A DNA stretch of 64,000 bases from Betaproteobacteria bacterium (GTDB lineage: Bacteria > Pseudomonadota > Gammaproteobacteria > Burkholderiales > Usitatibacteraceae), in NCBI GenBank assembly GCA_016720855.1, contig JADKJU010000005.1, positions 186,001-250,000 of the forward strand, given 5' to 3'. Shown piece after piece: positions 17,930 to 27,891 of this stretch (its first letter is position 1; every line of letters starts with the position of its first letter). The position numbers were made by a program, and so were the translations under genes. The notes under the pieces were generated by a model that was not told the DNA's origin, made no database searches, and saw nothing but the letters and a program-made list of their open reading frames with translations.

Positions 17930-19602
17930 ACGCTCGCACCGCCGCTCCCTTCGCCCCCTTCCCGCCCTGGACCTGGAAGGTGCCCGCCCGCCTCAACATC
18001 GGCGTAGCGTGCTCCGACGCCCACCTGGGCACCCCGGCGGCCGATCGCGTGGCGATGATCGTCGAGGACGACACGCTCGGCACGAGTTCCATCACGTATT
18101 CGGCGCTCGCCGAGCGCACCAGCCGCTTCGCCCAGCTCCTGCGCCACCTGTGCATCGGCACGGGCGAGCGGGTGCTGATCCGGCTGCCCAACTCCATCGA
18201 CTACCCGACGGCGTTCCTGGGCGCGATGAAGCGCGGGGCGGTGAGCGTGCCCACCTCGACACTACTCACGGCGGAGGAAGTCGAGTACCTAGCCCACGAT
18301 TCCGGCGCCCAGGCCATCGTCATCGACAAGGCCGCGTGGAAGGCGATGGGCCCCAAGCTCGCCGGCAAGGAAGCGCTGCGCTTCGCGCTGCTTTCCGGCG
18401 CGGGAGAGGTGACGCCCTGCAAGGGAGTCGAGGTCGTGGACCTGGAGGAAGCGCTTGCGAAGATCACCGAATGGGAGCCGGCCGAGGACACCGCGATCGA
18501 CGACCCCGCCTACCTCGTTTACACATCGGGCACCACGGGCTATCCCAAGGGCGTCCTGCATGGCCACCGCTCGCTCATCGGGCGCACGCCGGCGGTGACC
18601 TACTGGTTCGACTTCCTCGAGCACGGTGACCACGAGGGCGCCGCCGCGCCCGGCCAGGGCGATCGCATCGTCCATTCGGGCAAGTTCAACTGGACGTACG
18701 TGCTGGGCTCCGCGCTGATGGACCCGCTCTTCCATGGCAAGACCGTGATCGCGCACGAAGGAAAGAACGACGCCGAGACGTGGCCGCGCCTGATCGCCAA
18801 GCACGGCGCCACGATTTTCATCGGCGTGCCGACCATCTACCGGCAGATCCTGCAGAAGACCGCCTTCAGGAAGGCCGACGTGCCGACCCTGCGCCACTGC
18901 ATGAGCGCGGGCGAGCATCTCTCCGACGAGGTGTTCGGGCTGTGGAAGGATCGCTTCGGCCTCGACATCTTCGAGGCCGTGGGCATGAGCGAGTTCAGCT
19001 ATTACCTCTCGCAGAGCAAGCTGCGCCCCATCCGCCCGGGAAGCGCGGGCTTCCCCCAGCCCGGCCACGACATCCGGCTCCTCAACCCGGAAACGCTCGA
19101 TGAAGTCGCGCCGGGCGAGGAAGGGATGATCTGCATTCCCGAGTCGGACCCGGGCCTCTTCCTGCGCTACTGGAATCTGCCCGAGGAAACGGCCAGGCTC
19201 AAGCACGACGGCTGGTTCTTCACCGGCGACTACGCGCGCTACGACGCGGACGGCTACCTGTGGTTCCTCGGGCGCAAGGACGACATCATCAAGAGCTTCG
19301 GCTACCGCGTCTCGCCCTACGAGGTCGAACGGGTGCTCAAGAGCCACCCGGCGGTCGCGGACTGTGCCTGCGTGGGCGAGGAGGCCGGCCGCGACAAGTT
19401 GCTCGTCGTCGCCTACGTGATCGCGCACCCGGGAAAAGCGGTGACGCCCGACGAGCTTGCCGCCTTCGGCAAGGAGCACCTGGCCGCCTACAAGGCCCCG
19501 AAAGTCGTCTATCTCGCGAAGGATTTCCCGCGCACGCGAAACGGCAAGATCCTGCGCCGGGAAATCTCGCCTGCAATCTCGCTCGCACGCTCCGCCGGAT
19601 GA
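17926..19602 (+). CDS. AMP-dependent acyl-CoA ligase (benzoate-CoA ligase-like)
   Basis: A 558-residue ANL-family ligase that makes an acyl-CoA via acyl-AMP. The motifs are YTSGTTGYPKG (P-loop), VGMSEFSYY in place of the usual YGxTE, WFFTGDYARYDADGY, GRKDDIIKSFGYRVSP, and PRTRNGKILRREI with the catalytic Lys. The start is the GTG at 17926, which overlaps the lyase stop by 4 bases (GTGA) and avoids a long upstream extension running through the lyase gene. The family resemblance is to benzoate-type ligases. The coupled lyase suggests that its product is a hydroxy-acyl-CoA; this is inference. Confidence 0.85.
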   Translation: MNARTAAPFAPFPPWTWKVPARLNIGVACSDAHLGTPAADRVAMIVEDDTLGTSSITYSALAERTSRFAQLLRHLCIGTGERVLIRLPNSIDYPTAFLGAMKRGAVSVPTSTLLTAEEVEYLAHDSGAQAIVIDKAAWKAMGPKLAGKEALRFALLSGAGEVTPCKGVEVVDLEEALAKITEWEPAEDTAIDDPAYLVYTSGTTGYPKGVLHGHRSLIGRTPAVTYWFDFLEHGDHEGAAAPGQGDRIVHSGKFNWTYVLGSALMDPLFHGKTVIAHEGKNDAETWPRLIAKHGATIFIGVPTIYRQILQKTAFRKADVPTLRHCMSAGEHLSDEVFGLWKDRFGLDIFEAVGMSEFSYYLSQSKLRPIRPGSAGFPQPGHDIRLLNPETLDEVAPGEEGMICIPESDPGLFLRYWNLPEETARLKHDGWFFTGDYARYDADGYLWFLGRKDDIIKSFGYRVSPYEVERVLKSHPAVADCACVGEEAGRDKLLVVAYVIAHPGKAVTPDELAAFGKEHLAAYKAPKVVYLAKDFPRTRNGKILRREISPAISLARSAG

Positions 19603-19771
19603 TCCCCCCGGCCACGACCGCGGCCCGGAAGGCTTGACCTGCCTCAAGCCCGCGCCAGGTCCCGGCGTGGGACCTTTCGCCCCTGCGGGCACCTCCCCGC
19701 ATTGGTCTAGAATGAATGCTTCTTATCCCTCGATGAACGGGTTGCCGCACGCCGGGCCGCCCTCACCTGTC

Positions 19772-21286
19772 ATGACCACCATCCGCCAGGAAGACCTGAT
19801 CGAGTCCGTCGCCGACGCCTTCCAGTACATCAGCTACTACCACCCCGCCGACTACATCCGCTCGCTCGCCAAGGCGTATGAGCGCGAAAAGTCTCCCGCG
19901 GCCCGGGACGCGATGGCGCAGATCCTCATCAACTCGCGCATGTCCGCCGAGGGCCACCGTCCCATTTGCCAGGACACCGGCATCGCGATCGCCTTCGTCC
20001 GCGTCGGGATGGACGTGCGCTGGGACACGAAGATGACGCTGCAGCAGATGGTGGACGAGGGCGTGCGCCGTGCCTACACCGACAAGGACAATCCGCTCCG
20101 TGCCTCGGTCCTGGCCGACCCGGACGGAAAGCGCAGGAGCACCGGCGACAACACGCCCGCCGTCGTCCACGTGGAACTGGTCCCGGGCGACAAGCTCGAG
20201 GTGATCGTCGCGGCCAAGGGCGGCGGCTCGGAGAACAAGAGCAAGTTCGCGATGCTCCTGCCCAACGATTCCATCGTGGACTGGGTGCTCTCCGTCGTGC
20301 CGACGATGGGCGCGGACTGGTGCCCTCCCGGCATCCTGTCGCTCGGCATCGGCGGCACGCCCGAGAAGGCGATGCTCATGGCCAAGTGGGGAATGATGGA
20401 TCCCATCGACATCCAGGACCTCCTCGCCCGCGGCCCGAAGAGCCGAGCGGAGGAACTGCGCCTCGAGCTCTACGACAAGGTGAACGCGCTGGGCATCGGC
20501 GCGCAGGGCCTGGGCGGCCTCACGACCGTTCTCGACGTGAAGGTGAACGACTACCCCACCCATGCCGCCTCGAAGCCCGTGGCGCTGCTGCCCAATTGCG
20601 CGGCAACGCGTCACCAGCACTTCGTGCTCGACGGCTCGGGACCCGCCACCTTCGAACCGCCGGATCTCTCCGAGTGGCCCAAGCTCGCCCTCGACTTCGC
20701 GACGAGCCGGCGCGTCGACCTCGACACGCTCACCAGGGCCGACCTCGCGACATGGAAGTCCGGCGAGACGCTCCTGCTTTCCGGCAAGCTGCTCACCGGC
20801 CGCGACGCGGCGCACAAGCGCCTGGTGGACATGATGGCGAATGGCGAGAAGCTCCCGGTAGATTTCACCAACCGCTTCATCTACTACGTCGGCCCGGTGA
20901 ACGCCGTTCGTGAAGAGGCCGTGGGCCCTGCGGGGCCGACGACGAGTTCGCGGATGGACAAGTTCGTGGAGCCCATGCTCGCGAAGACCGGCCTCATCGG
21001 CATGGTGGGCAAGAGCGAGCGCGGCCCCGTGGCGATCGAGTCCATCAAGAAGCACGGCGCGGCCTACTGCATCGCCGTGGGCGGCGCCGCCTACCTGGTT
21101 TCGAAGTCCATCAAGAAGGCGCGCGTCCTGGCCTTCGAGGACCTCGGCATGGAGGCGATCTACGAGTTCGAGGTGACGGACATGCCGGTGACCGTGGCCG
21201 TCGATGCCGGAGGCAATGCCGTGCACAAGACGGGCCCGGCGCAATGGCGCGCGAAGATCGGCAAGATCCCGGTCGTCGTCGCGTAG
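19772..21286 (+). CDS. Class I fumarate hydratase (4Fe-4S), 504 residues
   Basis: Oxygen-sensitive [4Fe-4S] hydro-lyase interconverting fumarate and malate; members of this class can also hydrate mesaconate. Both halves are present: the N-terminal alpha part (ICQDTGIAIAFV, cluster Cys; GGGSENKSKFAML; WCPPGILSLGIGG, cluster Cys) and the C-terminal beta part (LLPNCAATRHQHFVL, KLLTGRDAAHKRL, GPTTSSRMD). The start at 19772 was chosen because homologues begin near TTIRQEDLIESVADA; upstream in-frame ATGs exist. The ribosome-binding site is weak. It is downstream of, but not coupled to, the lyase-ligase pair and lies 5 bases from mfd. Confidence 0.9.
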   Translation: MTTIRQEDLIESVADAFQYISYYHPADYIRSLAKAYEREKSPAARDAMAQILINSRMSAEGHRPICQDTGIAIAFVRVGMDVRWDTKMTLQQMVDEGVRRAYTDKDNPLRASVLADPDGKRRSTGDNTPAVVHVELVPGDKLEVIVAAKGGGSENKSKFAMLLPNDSIVDWVLSVVPTMGADWCPPGILSLGIGGTPEKAMLMAKWGMMDPIDIQDLLARGPKSRAEELRLELYDKVNALGIGAQGLGGLTTVLDVKVNDYPTHAASKPVALLPNCAATRHQHFVLDGSGPATFEPPDLSEWPKLALDFATSRRVDLDTLTRADLATWKSGETLLLSGKLLTGRDAAHKRLVDMMANGEKLPVDFTNRFIYYVGPVNAVREEAVGPAGPTTSSRMDKFVEPMLAKTGLIGMVGKSERGPVAIESIKKHGAAYCIAVGGAAYLVSKSIKKARVLAFEDLGMEAIYEFEVTDMPVTVAVDAGGNAVHKTGPAQWRAKIGKIPVVVA

Positions 21287-21291
21287 GTTAG

Positions 21292-24200
21292 GTGGCACGG
21301 CCCGCGGTCGCCCGGTCGGGCTCCTCCGACGCATTCTGGATCGCGCGCCTCGCGAGAAGCGCGAAGCCCGTCTTCGTGGTGACGGAGTCGGCGCATGACG
21401 CGGAGCGGCTGCGCGACGAGATCGCGTGGTTCGATCCGGCGCTCGCGGTGCACCGCCTGCCGGACTGGGAGACCCTGCCCTACGACCAGTTCTCGCCGCA
21501 CCCCGACCTCGTCTCGGAGCGGCTGGCGACCCTGCACGAGTTCGCCCGGGGGGCCTGCGATGTGGGCCTCATCCCGGTTTCGACCGCACTTCAGCGCCTG
21601 GCGCCCCGAAGCTACCTCGCAGCCCGAACCTTCTTCCTGAAGCAGAAGACGCGCCTCGACCTGGAGGCGCTCAGGACCCAGCTCGCGCTCGCCGGCTACG
21701 CCGCCGTCCAGCAAGTGATGGCGCCCGGCGAATTCTGCTTCCGGGGCGGGATCATCGATCTCTTCCCGACGGGCAGCCCCGTACCCTACCGGCTCGACCT
21801 CTTCGGCGAGGAGATCGAGTCGATCCGCACCTTCGACGTCGACACGCAGCGCTCCATCTATCCGGTCGCGGAAGTGCGCCTGCTCCCGGCTCGCGAGTTC
21901 CCCATGGACGAGGAGGGCCGGTCGCGATTCCGGGCCAATTTCCGCGAGCGCTTCGAGGGCGACCCCACCAAGCGGCGCGCCTACAAGGACGTCTCCAACG
22001 GCATCGCGCCGGCGGGGGTCGAGTGCTATCTGCCCCTGTTCTTCGAGGAGACGGCGACCCTCTTCGACTACCTGCCGGCGAACGCAACCTGCGTCATGCA
22101 CGAAGACGTGCCGGCCGGCGCACAGGGCTTCTGGCGCGACCTGAAGAGCCGCTGGGAACTGCTGCGCGGCGACGGCGACCGGCCTCTCCTGCCGCCGGAC
22201 CAGCTCTATCTGCCCGTCGAGGAGTTCTTCACCGCCCTGCAAGGCGTGCCGCGCCTGGAGGTGAGGCGAGGCGCCAGCGGACCCCCGCCCGCCAACGCAC
22301 CCGTGCTGCGCTCGGAGAACATCCCCGACGTCGGCGTTGACCGGCGTTCCGCAGAACCGTTGCACGCGCTCGAAAGGTTCGTGTCGTCCTTCGCGGGGCG
22401 CGTTCTCGTCCTCGCCGACGGCCCGGGCCGCCGCGAGACGCTGGCGCAGTTGTTCGTCGAGCACGGCCTGCAATCGGCGCCTTGCGAGGGCTGGGCGCGG
22501 TTCGTCGATTCCGACGCGCCGCTCATGCTCGCGCACGGCCCGCTCGCCGCCGGGTTCGCCATGCCCGACGAGCGCCTCGCCATCGTGACCGAGGCCGAGC
22601 TCTACCCGTCGCAGGTTCGCCAGACGCGCCGGCGCGACGGGCGGGCGCGGTCGAGCGCAGAGGGGATGCTGCGCGACCTCGCTGAGGTGAAGGAAGGCGA
22701 TCCTGTCGTCCACAGCCAGCACGGGATCGGGCGCTACCACGGGCTCGTGACCATGGACCTGGGCGATGGCCCGACGGAATTCCTCCATCTCGAGTACGAA
22801 GGCGGCGACAAGCTCTACGTGCCCGTCTCGCAACTGCATGTGATCAGCCGCTACACAGGCGCCTCTGCCGAGGATGCACCCGTGCACCGCCTCGGCAGCG
22901 GCCAGTGGGAAAAGGCGCGCCGCAAGGCTGCTGAGCAGGTCCGTGACACAGCGGCCGAACTCCTCGATCTCTACGCTCGCCGCACCGCTCGCCAGGGCTA
23001 TGCGTTCCCGATGAGAGCCCAGGACTACGAGACCTTCTCGGCAGCCTTCGAGTTCGAGGAAACGCCGGACCAGGCCTCGGCGATCCAGGCGGTGATCGCC
23101 GACATGACGGGCGGGCGTCCCATGGACCGGCTCGTCTGCGGCGACGTGGGCTTCGGCAAGACCGAGGTCGCGATGCGCGCCGCCTTCGTCGCGGTGGCAG
23201 CCGGCAAGCAGGTCGCGATCCTGGTGCCCACGACATTGCTGGCCGAGCAGCACTACGGAAACTTCAGCGACCGCTTCGCGCCGTGGGCGGTGAAGCTGGC
23301 CGAGCTCTCGCGCTTCCGCAGTTCGAAAGAGATCGCCTCGGCGGTCGCGGGACTCGCCGACGGCTCGATCGACATCGCCATCGGCACCCACAAGCTCATC
23401 CAGAAGGACGTGGTGTTCAAAAACCTCGGTCTCGTCATCATCGACGAGGAACACCGCTTCGGCGTGCGCCAGAAGGAGCAGTTGAAACGCCTGCGCGCGG
23501 AGGTCGACGTGCTGACCCTCACCGCCACGCCCATCCCGCGCACGCTGGCCATGTCTCTCGAGGGGCTGCGCGATTTCTCCGTCATCGCCACCGCGCCGCA
23601 GCGGCGCCTGGCGATCAAGACCTTCGTCGCGCGCCAATCCACCGGCATCGTGCGCGAAGCGGTGCTGCGCGAACTCAAGCGCGGCGGGCAGGCCTACTAC
23701 CTCTGGAACGAGGTGGACACCATCGAGAACCGGCGCGAACTGCTGGCCAAGCTCCTCCCGGAAGCGCGCATCGCGGTGGCCCACGGACAGATGCGCGAGC
23801 GTGACCTCGAGCGGGTGATGCGTGATTTCTACCACCAGCGCACCAACCTGCTGCTGTGCTCGACCATCATCGAGACGGGCATCGACGTGCCGTCGGCCAA
23901 CACCATCCTCATCGACCGCGCCGACCGCTTCGGCCTCGCCCAGCTGCACCAGCTTCGCGGGCGCGTGGGCCGCTCCCACCACCAGGCCTATGCCTACCTC
24001 CTCACGCCGCCCGAGGAGGCGCTCAACGCCAACGCGAAGAAGCGCCTGGAAGCCATCCAGGCGATGGAGGACCTGGGCGCGGGCTTCTACCTGGCCATGC
24101 ACGACCTCGAGATCCGCGGCGCGGGGGAGGTGCTGGGCGAGTCGCAGTCGGGTGGAATCCATGACGTGGGCTTCGCGCTCTACACGGAGATGCTGGAGCA

Positions 24201-24693
24201 CGCGGTGAAGTCCCTGCGCGCGGGCAAGGAACCGGACCTCTCGCGGCCGGTGTCCGTGGCGACCGAGGTGAACCTGCACGCGCCGGCGCTCCTGCCCGAT
24301 GCCTATTGCGGCGACGTTCACGAGCGGCTCGTGATCTACAAGCGGCTGGCCAACTGCGACTCCGATGACAACCTGCAGGGCCTCACCGAGGAACTCATCG
24401 ACCGGTTCGGGGAGCTTCCGGATCCCGCCCGGGTGCTCCTGGAATGTCACCGCCTTCGCATCCAGGGCGCGGCCCTGGGCGTGGCCCGGATCGACGCGAG
24501 CCCCTCGGCCATCGTGGTCCATTTCTCGCCCGATCCACCCTTCGACGGCCGGCGCATCATCGCGCTGGTGCAGTCCGGCGGTCCGTACCGGCTCCCGGGT
24601 CCGGACAGGGTCCGTATCGAGACCGCGATACCCGATCTCAGGGCGCGCGCCACGGTGGTTCGGCAATTCATGAAAAAATTGTCCGCGCCATGA
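21292..24693 (+). CDS. mfd: Transcription-repair coupling factor Mfd
   Basis: Large superfamily 2 translocase that removes RNA polymerase stalled at DNA damage and recruits UvrA. The 1133 residues carry the UvrB-like N-terminal region (LPDWETLPYDQFSPHPDL), the RNA-polymerase-interacting CarD-like domain (about 450-550, PVVHSQHGIGRYHGL), and the RecG-like motor with Walker A GDVGFGKTEVA, DEEHRFGV box and RGRVGRS motif. The C-terminal TRCF domain follows. The GTG start at 21292 is directly preceded by an in-frame stop, so no longer version is possible; the N-terminus is slightly short for the family. It overlaps serB by 4 bases. Confidence 0.97.
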   Translation: MARPAVARSGSSDAFWIARLARSAKPVFVVTESAHDAERLRDEIAWFDPALAVHRLPDWETLPYDQFSPHPDLVSERLATLHEFARGACDVGLIPVSTALQRLAPRSYLAARTFFLKQKTRLDLEALRTQLALAGYAAVQQVMAPGEFCFRGGIIDLFPTGSPVPYRLDLFGEEIESIRTFDVDTQRSIYPVAEVRLLPAREFPMDEEGRSRFRANFRERFEGDPTKRRAYKDVSNGIAPAGVECYLPLFFEETATLFDYLPANATCVMHEDVPAGAQGFWRDLKSRWELLRGDGDRPLLPPDQLYLPVEEFFTALQGVPRLEVRRGASGPPPANAPVLRSENIPDVGVDRRSAEPLHALERFVSSFAGRVLVLADGPGRRETLAQLFVEHGLQSAPCEGWARFVDSDAPLMLAHGPLAAGFAMPDERLAIVTEAELYPSQVRQTRRRDGRARSSAEGMLRDLAEVKEGDPVVHSQHGIGRYHGLVTMDLGDGPTEFLHLEYEGGDKLYVPVSQLHVISRYTGASAEDAPVHRLGSGQWEKARRKAAEQVRDTAAELLDLYARRTARQGYAFPMRAQDYETFSAAFEFEETPDQASAIQAVIADMTGGRPMDRLVCGDVGFGKTEVAMRAAFVAVAAGKQVAILVPTTLLAEQHYGNFSDRFAPWAVKLAELSRFRSSKEIASAVAGLADGSIDIAIGTHKLIQKDVVFKNLGLVIIDEEHRFGVRQKEQLKRLRAEVDVLTLTATPIPRTLAMSLEGLRDFSVIATAPQRRLAIKTFVARQSTGIVREAVLRELKRGGQAYYLWNEVDTIENRRELLAKLLPEARIAVAHGQMRERDLERVMRDFYHQRTNLLLCSTIIETGIDVPSANTILIDRADRFGLAQLHQLRGRVGRSHHQAYAYLLTPPEEALNANAKKRLEAIQAMEDLGAGFYLAMHDLEIRGAGEVLGESQSGGIHDVGFALYTEMLEHAVKSLRAGKEPDLSRPVSVATEVNLHAPALLPDAYCGDVHERLVIYKRLANCDSDDNLQGLTEELIDRFGELPDPARVLLECHRLRIQGAALGVARIDASPSAIVVHFSPDPPFDGRRIIALVQSGGPYRLPGPDRVRIETAIPDLRARATVVRQFMKKLSAP

Positions 24694-25538
24694 CAGCCTT
24701 CCACCTCGTCATCCAGGGCGCCGGGATCGCCTCGCAGGATCTCGAGGCCCTGTGCGCCATCGCCCGCGGCAAGGTGACCGAGCGCATCATGGGCGAGGCC
24801 TTCCGCATACGCGAGGCGGATCCCTCGACGCGCGACGCCGTCGCCGCGCGCTGCGCGTCGGACTCGCTCGACTGGGGCTTCGTCGAGGAGGGCAGGCGGC
24901 TATCCCACTTCGGCCTGCTGGCGCTGGACATGGACTCCACGCTCATCACCACGGAGTGCATCGACGAGATTGCCGATTTCGCGGGCCGCAGACCCGAGGT
25001 CGCCGCGGTAACCGCTGCGGCGATGCGCGGGGAAATCGACTGGTCGCAGAGCCTGAAGAGCCGCGTCGCGGCACTGGCCGGGCTGGACGCGTCGGTGCTG
25101 GAGCGGGTCTACCGGGAGCGGCTGCGCCTGACGCCTGGCGCAGAGGCGCTCCTCGACGCGGCGCGTCGCGCGGGCCTGAGGACGCTGCTCGTGTCGGGCG
25201 GATTCACCTACTTCACCGATCGCCTACGCGATCGGCTGGGATTCACCGAGACGCACGCCAACGAACTCGTCATCGAGGCAGGCCGCCTGGCCGGCCGCGT
25301 CACCGGGCCGCTGGTGGACGCGGCGGGAAAGGCTGCCCATCTGGCCCGAATGCGCGAAGCGCTGGCGCTGCCGAAGGAGCGCGTCCTCGCGATCGGAGAC
25401 GGCGCCAACGACCTCGCGATGATGGCGCAGGCAGGGACGAGCATCGCCTTTCACGCAAAGGATGTCGTGCGCGATATCGCCACCTATTCCCTGGCCCACG
25501 TCGGGCTCGAGGGCGTGCTCGGCCTGTTCCCGGCCTAG
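24690..25538 (+). CDS. serB: Phosphoserine phosphatase SerB
   Basis: A HAD-family phosphatase of 282 residues that carries out the last step of serine synthesis. Catalytic motifs are LALDMDSTLIT (nucleophile Asp and general-acid Asp), LLVSGGFTYFTDRL, and IGDGANDLAMM. The N-terminal regulatory part is shorter than in long SerB proteins. The ATG overlaps the mfd stop (ATGA), so expression is coupled to mfd. It ends tail to tail with the DUF3460 gene with a 4-base overlap. Confidence 0.95.
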   Translation: MTAFHLVIQGAGIASQDLEALCAIARGKVTERIMGEAFRIREADPSTRDAVAARCASDSLDWGFVEEGRRLSHFGLLALDMDSTLITTECIDEIADFAGRRPEVAAVTAAAMRGEIDWSQSLKSRVAALAGLDASVLERVYRERLRLTPGAEALLDAARRAGLRTLLVSGGFTYFTDRLRDRLGFTETHANELVIEAGRLAGRVTGPLVDAAGKAAHLARMREALALPKERVLAIGDGANDLAMMAQAGTSIAFHAKDVVRDIATYSLAHVGLEGVLGLFPA

Positions 25539-25744
25539 GCGCCGGGCTTGTCCGGAACGGGCGGGAGCGGAAAGTACACGTAGGCGCCCTGCTCGACCCG
25601 CGCGGCGTCCCGCTCCCGCTGCACATTCAGGTCCTGCGGACGGTCCCACCATGTCGCGCGGTTGCGGCTGCGCAATTCGCGCAGTTCCGGGTGCTTGTCG
25701 AGGAGGTCCCGCAGGAACCGGGTCGCTTCGGACTCGTAGGCCAT
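25535..25744 (-). CDS. DUF3460 family small protein
   Basis: A 69-residue soluble protein with the family pattern: ESEATRFLRDLLDKHPEL near the start, then RSRNRATWWDRPQD and YVYFPLPPVPD at the end. These small proteins are typical of betaproteobacteria and have no known function. It overlaps the serB end by 4 bases on the opposite strand and is divergent from the qseE-like gene. Confidence 0.75.
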   Translation of the reverse strand: MAYESEATRFLRDLLDKHPELRELRSRNRATWWDRPQDLNVQRERDAARVEQGAYVYFPLPPVPDKPGA

Positions 25745-25873
25745 GTCGAGGGAACAGGATGTTGAGAAGGGAAACGGCGGGGGTGAAGATCCTACCATGC
25801 CGCATCCATCGCCCGTTTGCGCGGCTCCTCGGCCCCGGAGGATAATCCCCGGTCCCCATTCCTGTCGCCCGCG

Positions 25874-27319
25874 ATGCGGATCTCCTACCCGCGCTCCTTC
25901 CTTTCGCTGCTCCTCATCGGCTTCACGATCGTCGCCGCGCCGCTCGTTTTCGCGCTGTTCGCGAACGCCGTCGCCTTCGAAAAGCTGGCCGCCCTTTCGG
26001 AGCAGGCCGTGCTCGCCGCGGTCAAGGTGACGCAGGCGAGCCGGGCGGTGACCGCGAACGTCTCCTCGCTCGAGCGCACCGCCCGCCAGTATGCGGTCGC
26101 CGGCGAGACGCCGTTCCTGGACGCCTATCGCTCCACCCGCGCCACGTTCACCGCGACGCTGCGCTCGCTGGACGACATGCAGCTCTCCGACGCGCAACGC
26201 GCGGAATCCATCGCCATCGCGAGAATGGAGGAGCAGATCCACGGCCTGCTGTCGAACTCCCCGCCCTCCCCGGAACTCTCGATACGGCTCGCCGCCGAGT
26301 TCGCGCGCCTCGCGGGACGCTCGCAGGCGCTGGTCGCCCTCGGGGACCGCGTGATCGACGAGGGCATCGAGCGGCTGCGCGCCCAGGCGGTCAAGTCGAG
26401 GAGCAACGTCTTCTGGCTGCTGGTGGCGCTCATCCCGACGGCCATCCTCCTCATCGCGAGCTTCACGTTCCTCATCGCCCGCCCGATCAACCAGGTGAGT
26501 TCCGGGATCCGGCGCCTGGGCGACGGCGAGTTCGCGCGGCCGATCCGCATCGAGGGCCCCGGCGACATGGTCCGCCTGGGCGAGCAGCTCGACTGGCTGC
26601 GCCGCCGCCTGGTCACGCTGGAGGAACAGAAGACCCGCTTCCTGCAGCACATCTCGCACGAGCTGAAGACGCCGCTCACGGCGCTGCGCGAGGGCTCCGA
26701 CCTCCTTTCCTCCGGCGTCGTCGGAAACCTCAACGCGGAGCAGCACGAGATCGCGGGCATCCTGCGCGAGAACTCCATCGAGCTGAGGAAGCTCATCGAG
26801 GGGCTCCTCAACTACAGCGCCGTGCACGCGCAGGCTTCGTTCCTCGACGCGAAGATCGTCCCGCTGCGCGACGTCATGAAGCGCGTCGTGAACGACCGCA
26901 AGCTCGCCATGGTGGCGAGGACCATCCGCGTCGACATGAATTGCGAGAACGTCACCGCGTACTGCGACGAGGAGAAAGTCCGCGTGATGCTGGACAACCT
27001 CCTGTCCAACGCCGTGAAGTACTCGCCCGAGCGCGGGCTCATCACCGTGAAGCTCTACAAGGACCGGACGGACGCCGTCTTCGAGGTGGCCGACGAGGGG
27101 CCCGGCATTCCCGTGCCCGAACGCGAGAACGTCTTCGAGGCGTTCTATCGCGGCACGGACTCGCCGGTCGCCGCGATCAAGGGCAGCGGGCTGGGCCTGT
27201 CGATCGTGAAAGAGTACGTGCAGCTTCACAAGGGCCACGTCGAGATCCTCGACGGCCCGGGCGCGCACTTCCGCATCCGCATTCCGCGCCGGCGCGAGCC
27301 GCAGGAAGCGGCGGCATGA
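25874..27319 (+). CDS. qseE: Sensor histidine kinase QseE/GlrK
   Basis: A 481-residue inner-membrane kinase: helix 1 about residues 9-31, a periplasmic sensor domain about 32-178, helix 2 about 180-202, a HAMP region, and HisKA with phospho-acceptor His262 in HISHELKTPLTAL. The HATPase domain has DNLLSNAVKYSP, DEGPGIP and GSGLGLSIVKEY. The identity rests on gene order: kinase, then a lipoprotein of the QseG type, then a sigma54-activating regulator with the same overlaps as in enterobacteria. The stop overlaps the next ATG (ATGA). Confidence 0.88.
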   Translation: MRISYPRSFLSLLLIGFTIVAAPLVFALFANAVAFEKLAALSEQAVLAAVKVTQASRAVTANVSSLERTARQYAVAGETPFLDAYRSTRATFTATLRSLDDMQLSDAQRAESIAIARMEEQIHGLLSNSPPSPELSIRLAAEFARLAGRSQALVALGDRVIDEGIERLRAQAVKSRSNVFWLLVALIPTAILLIASFTFLIARPINQVSSGIRRLGDGEFARPIRIEGPGDMVRLGEQLDWLRRRLVTLEEQKTRFLQHISHELKTPLTALREGSDLLSSGVVGNLNAEQHEIAGILRENSIELRKLIEGLLNYSAVHAQASFLDAKIVPLRDVMKRVVNDRKLAMVARTIRVDMNCENVTAYCDEEKVRVMLDNLLSNAVKYSPERGLITVKLYKDRTDAVFEVADEGPGIPVPERENVFEAFYRGTDSPVAAIKGSGLGLSIVKEYVQLHKGHVEILDGPGAHFRIRIPRRREPQEAAA

Positions 27320-27891
27320 GGCGCCTGGCACCCCTCGTCGCGGCACTGATCACGGGTTGCGCGGTCGCGCCTGCGGCTGCGCCGCCGGCCGCGGTGCTTC
27401 CGGCAGTGACGGTCCCCGGCACGGCCGAGCGACTCATGGCCTCGCTCGCGCGCATGCTCGCGTTGGACGAACTCGCCCTTGCCGCGGAGATTGCGCGGAC
27501 CCGGGATGCGGTCGAGCGCGCTCCAGGCAACTTCTCGCGTGTCGAGGCTGCCATGGCCCTCACGATGGCCACCGCGCCCGACGAGACGCAGGTCCTCGCC
27601 CTGGTGGCGCCGGTGCTCGCGGCATATCCGGATGCGGAGCCCGAACTGCGCGCGATGGCAGGTTTCTTGCAACAGCTGGCGTACGATCGCCGGAAGCTCC
27701 GGGACGGCCTCGCTTCGGCAAGCGCGAAATCGCGCGAAGGCCGGCGCGAGGCCCAGTCCCAGCGGCTGCGCGCGGATGCCCAGCAGGATCGGGCGGACCG
27801 CCTGCAGTCGAAGCTCGAGGCACTGACCAACCTCGAGAAGAGCCTCGCCGACCGCCAGCATGCAGACGATCCCGACCGCCGTACCCGCTAG
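27316..27891 (+). CDS. qseG: QseG-like lipoprotein between kinase and regulator
   Basis: A 191-residue lipoprotein. The signal peptide ends in a lipobox ITGC with the lipidated Cys near residue 15, followed by an Ala/Pro-rich linker. A helical region then leads into a long charged coiled coil at the C-terminus (SAKSREGRREAQSQRLRAD and on). In enterobacteria QseG links the kinase QseE to the envelope. Here it overlaps qseE by 4 bases and qseF by 32 bases. Sequence conservation in this family is low, so the name depends on gene position and lipobox. Confidence 0.75.
   Translation: MRRLAPLVAALITGCAVAPAAAPPAAVLPAVTVPGTAERLMASLARMLALDELALAAEIARTRDAVERAPGNFSRVEAAMALTMATAPDETQVLALVAPVLAAYPDAEPELRAMAGFLQQLAYDRRKLRDGLASASAKSREGRREAQSQRLRADAQQDRADRLQSKLEALTNLEKSLADRQHADDPDRRTR

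Noticed and set aside
21160..24666. Minus-strand open frame of 1168 codons
   Set aside because: Exactly opposite mfd. No recognisable domain and biased His/Arg/Asp composition.
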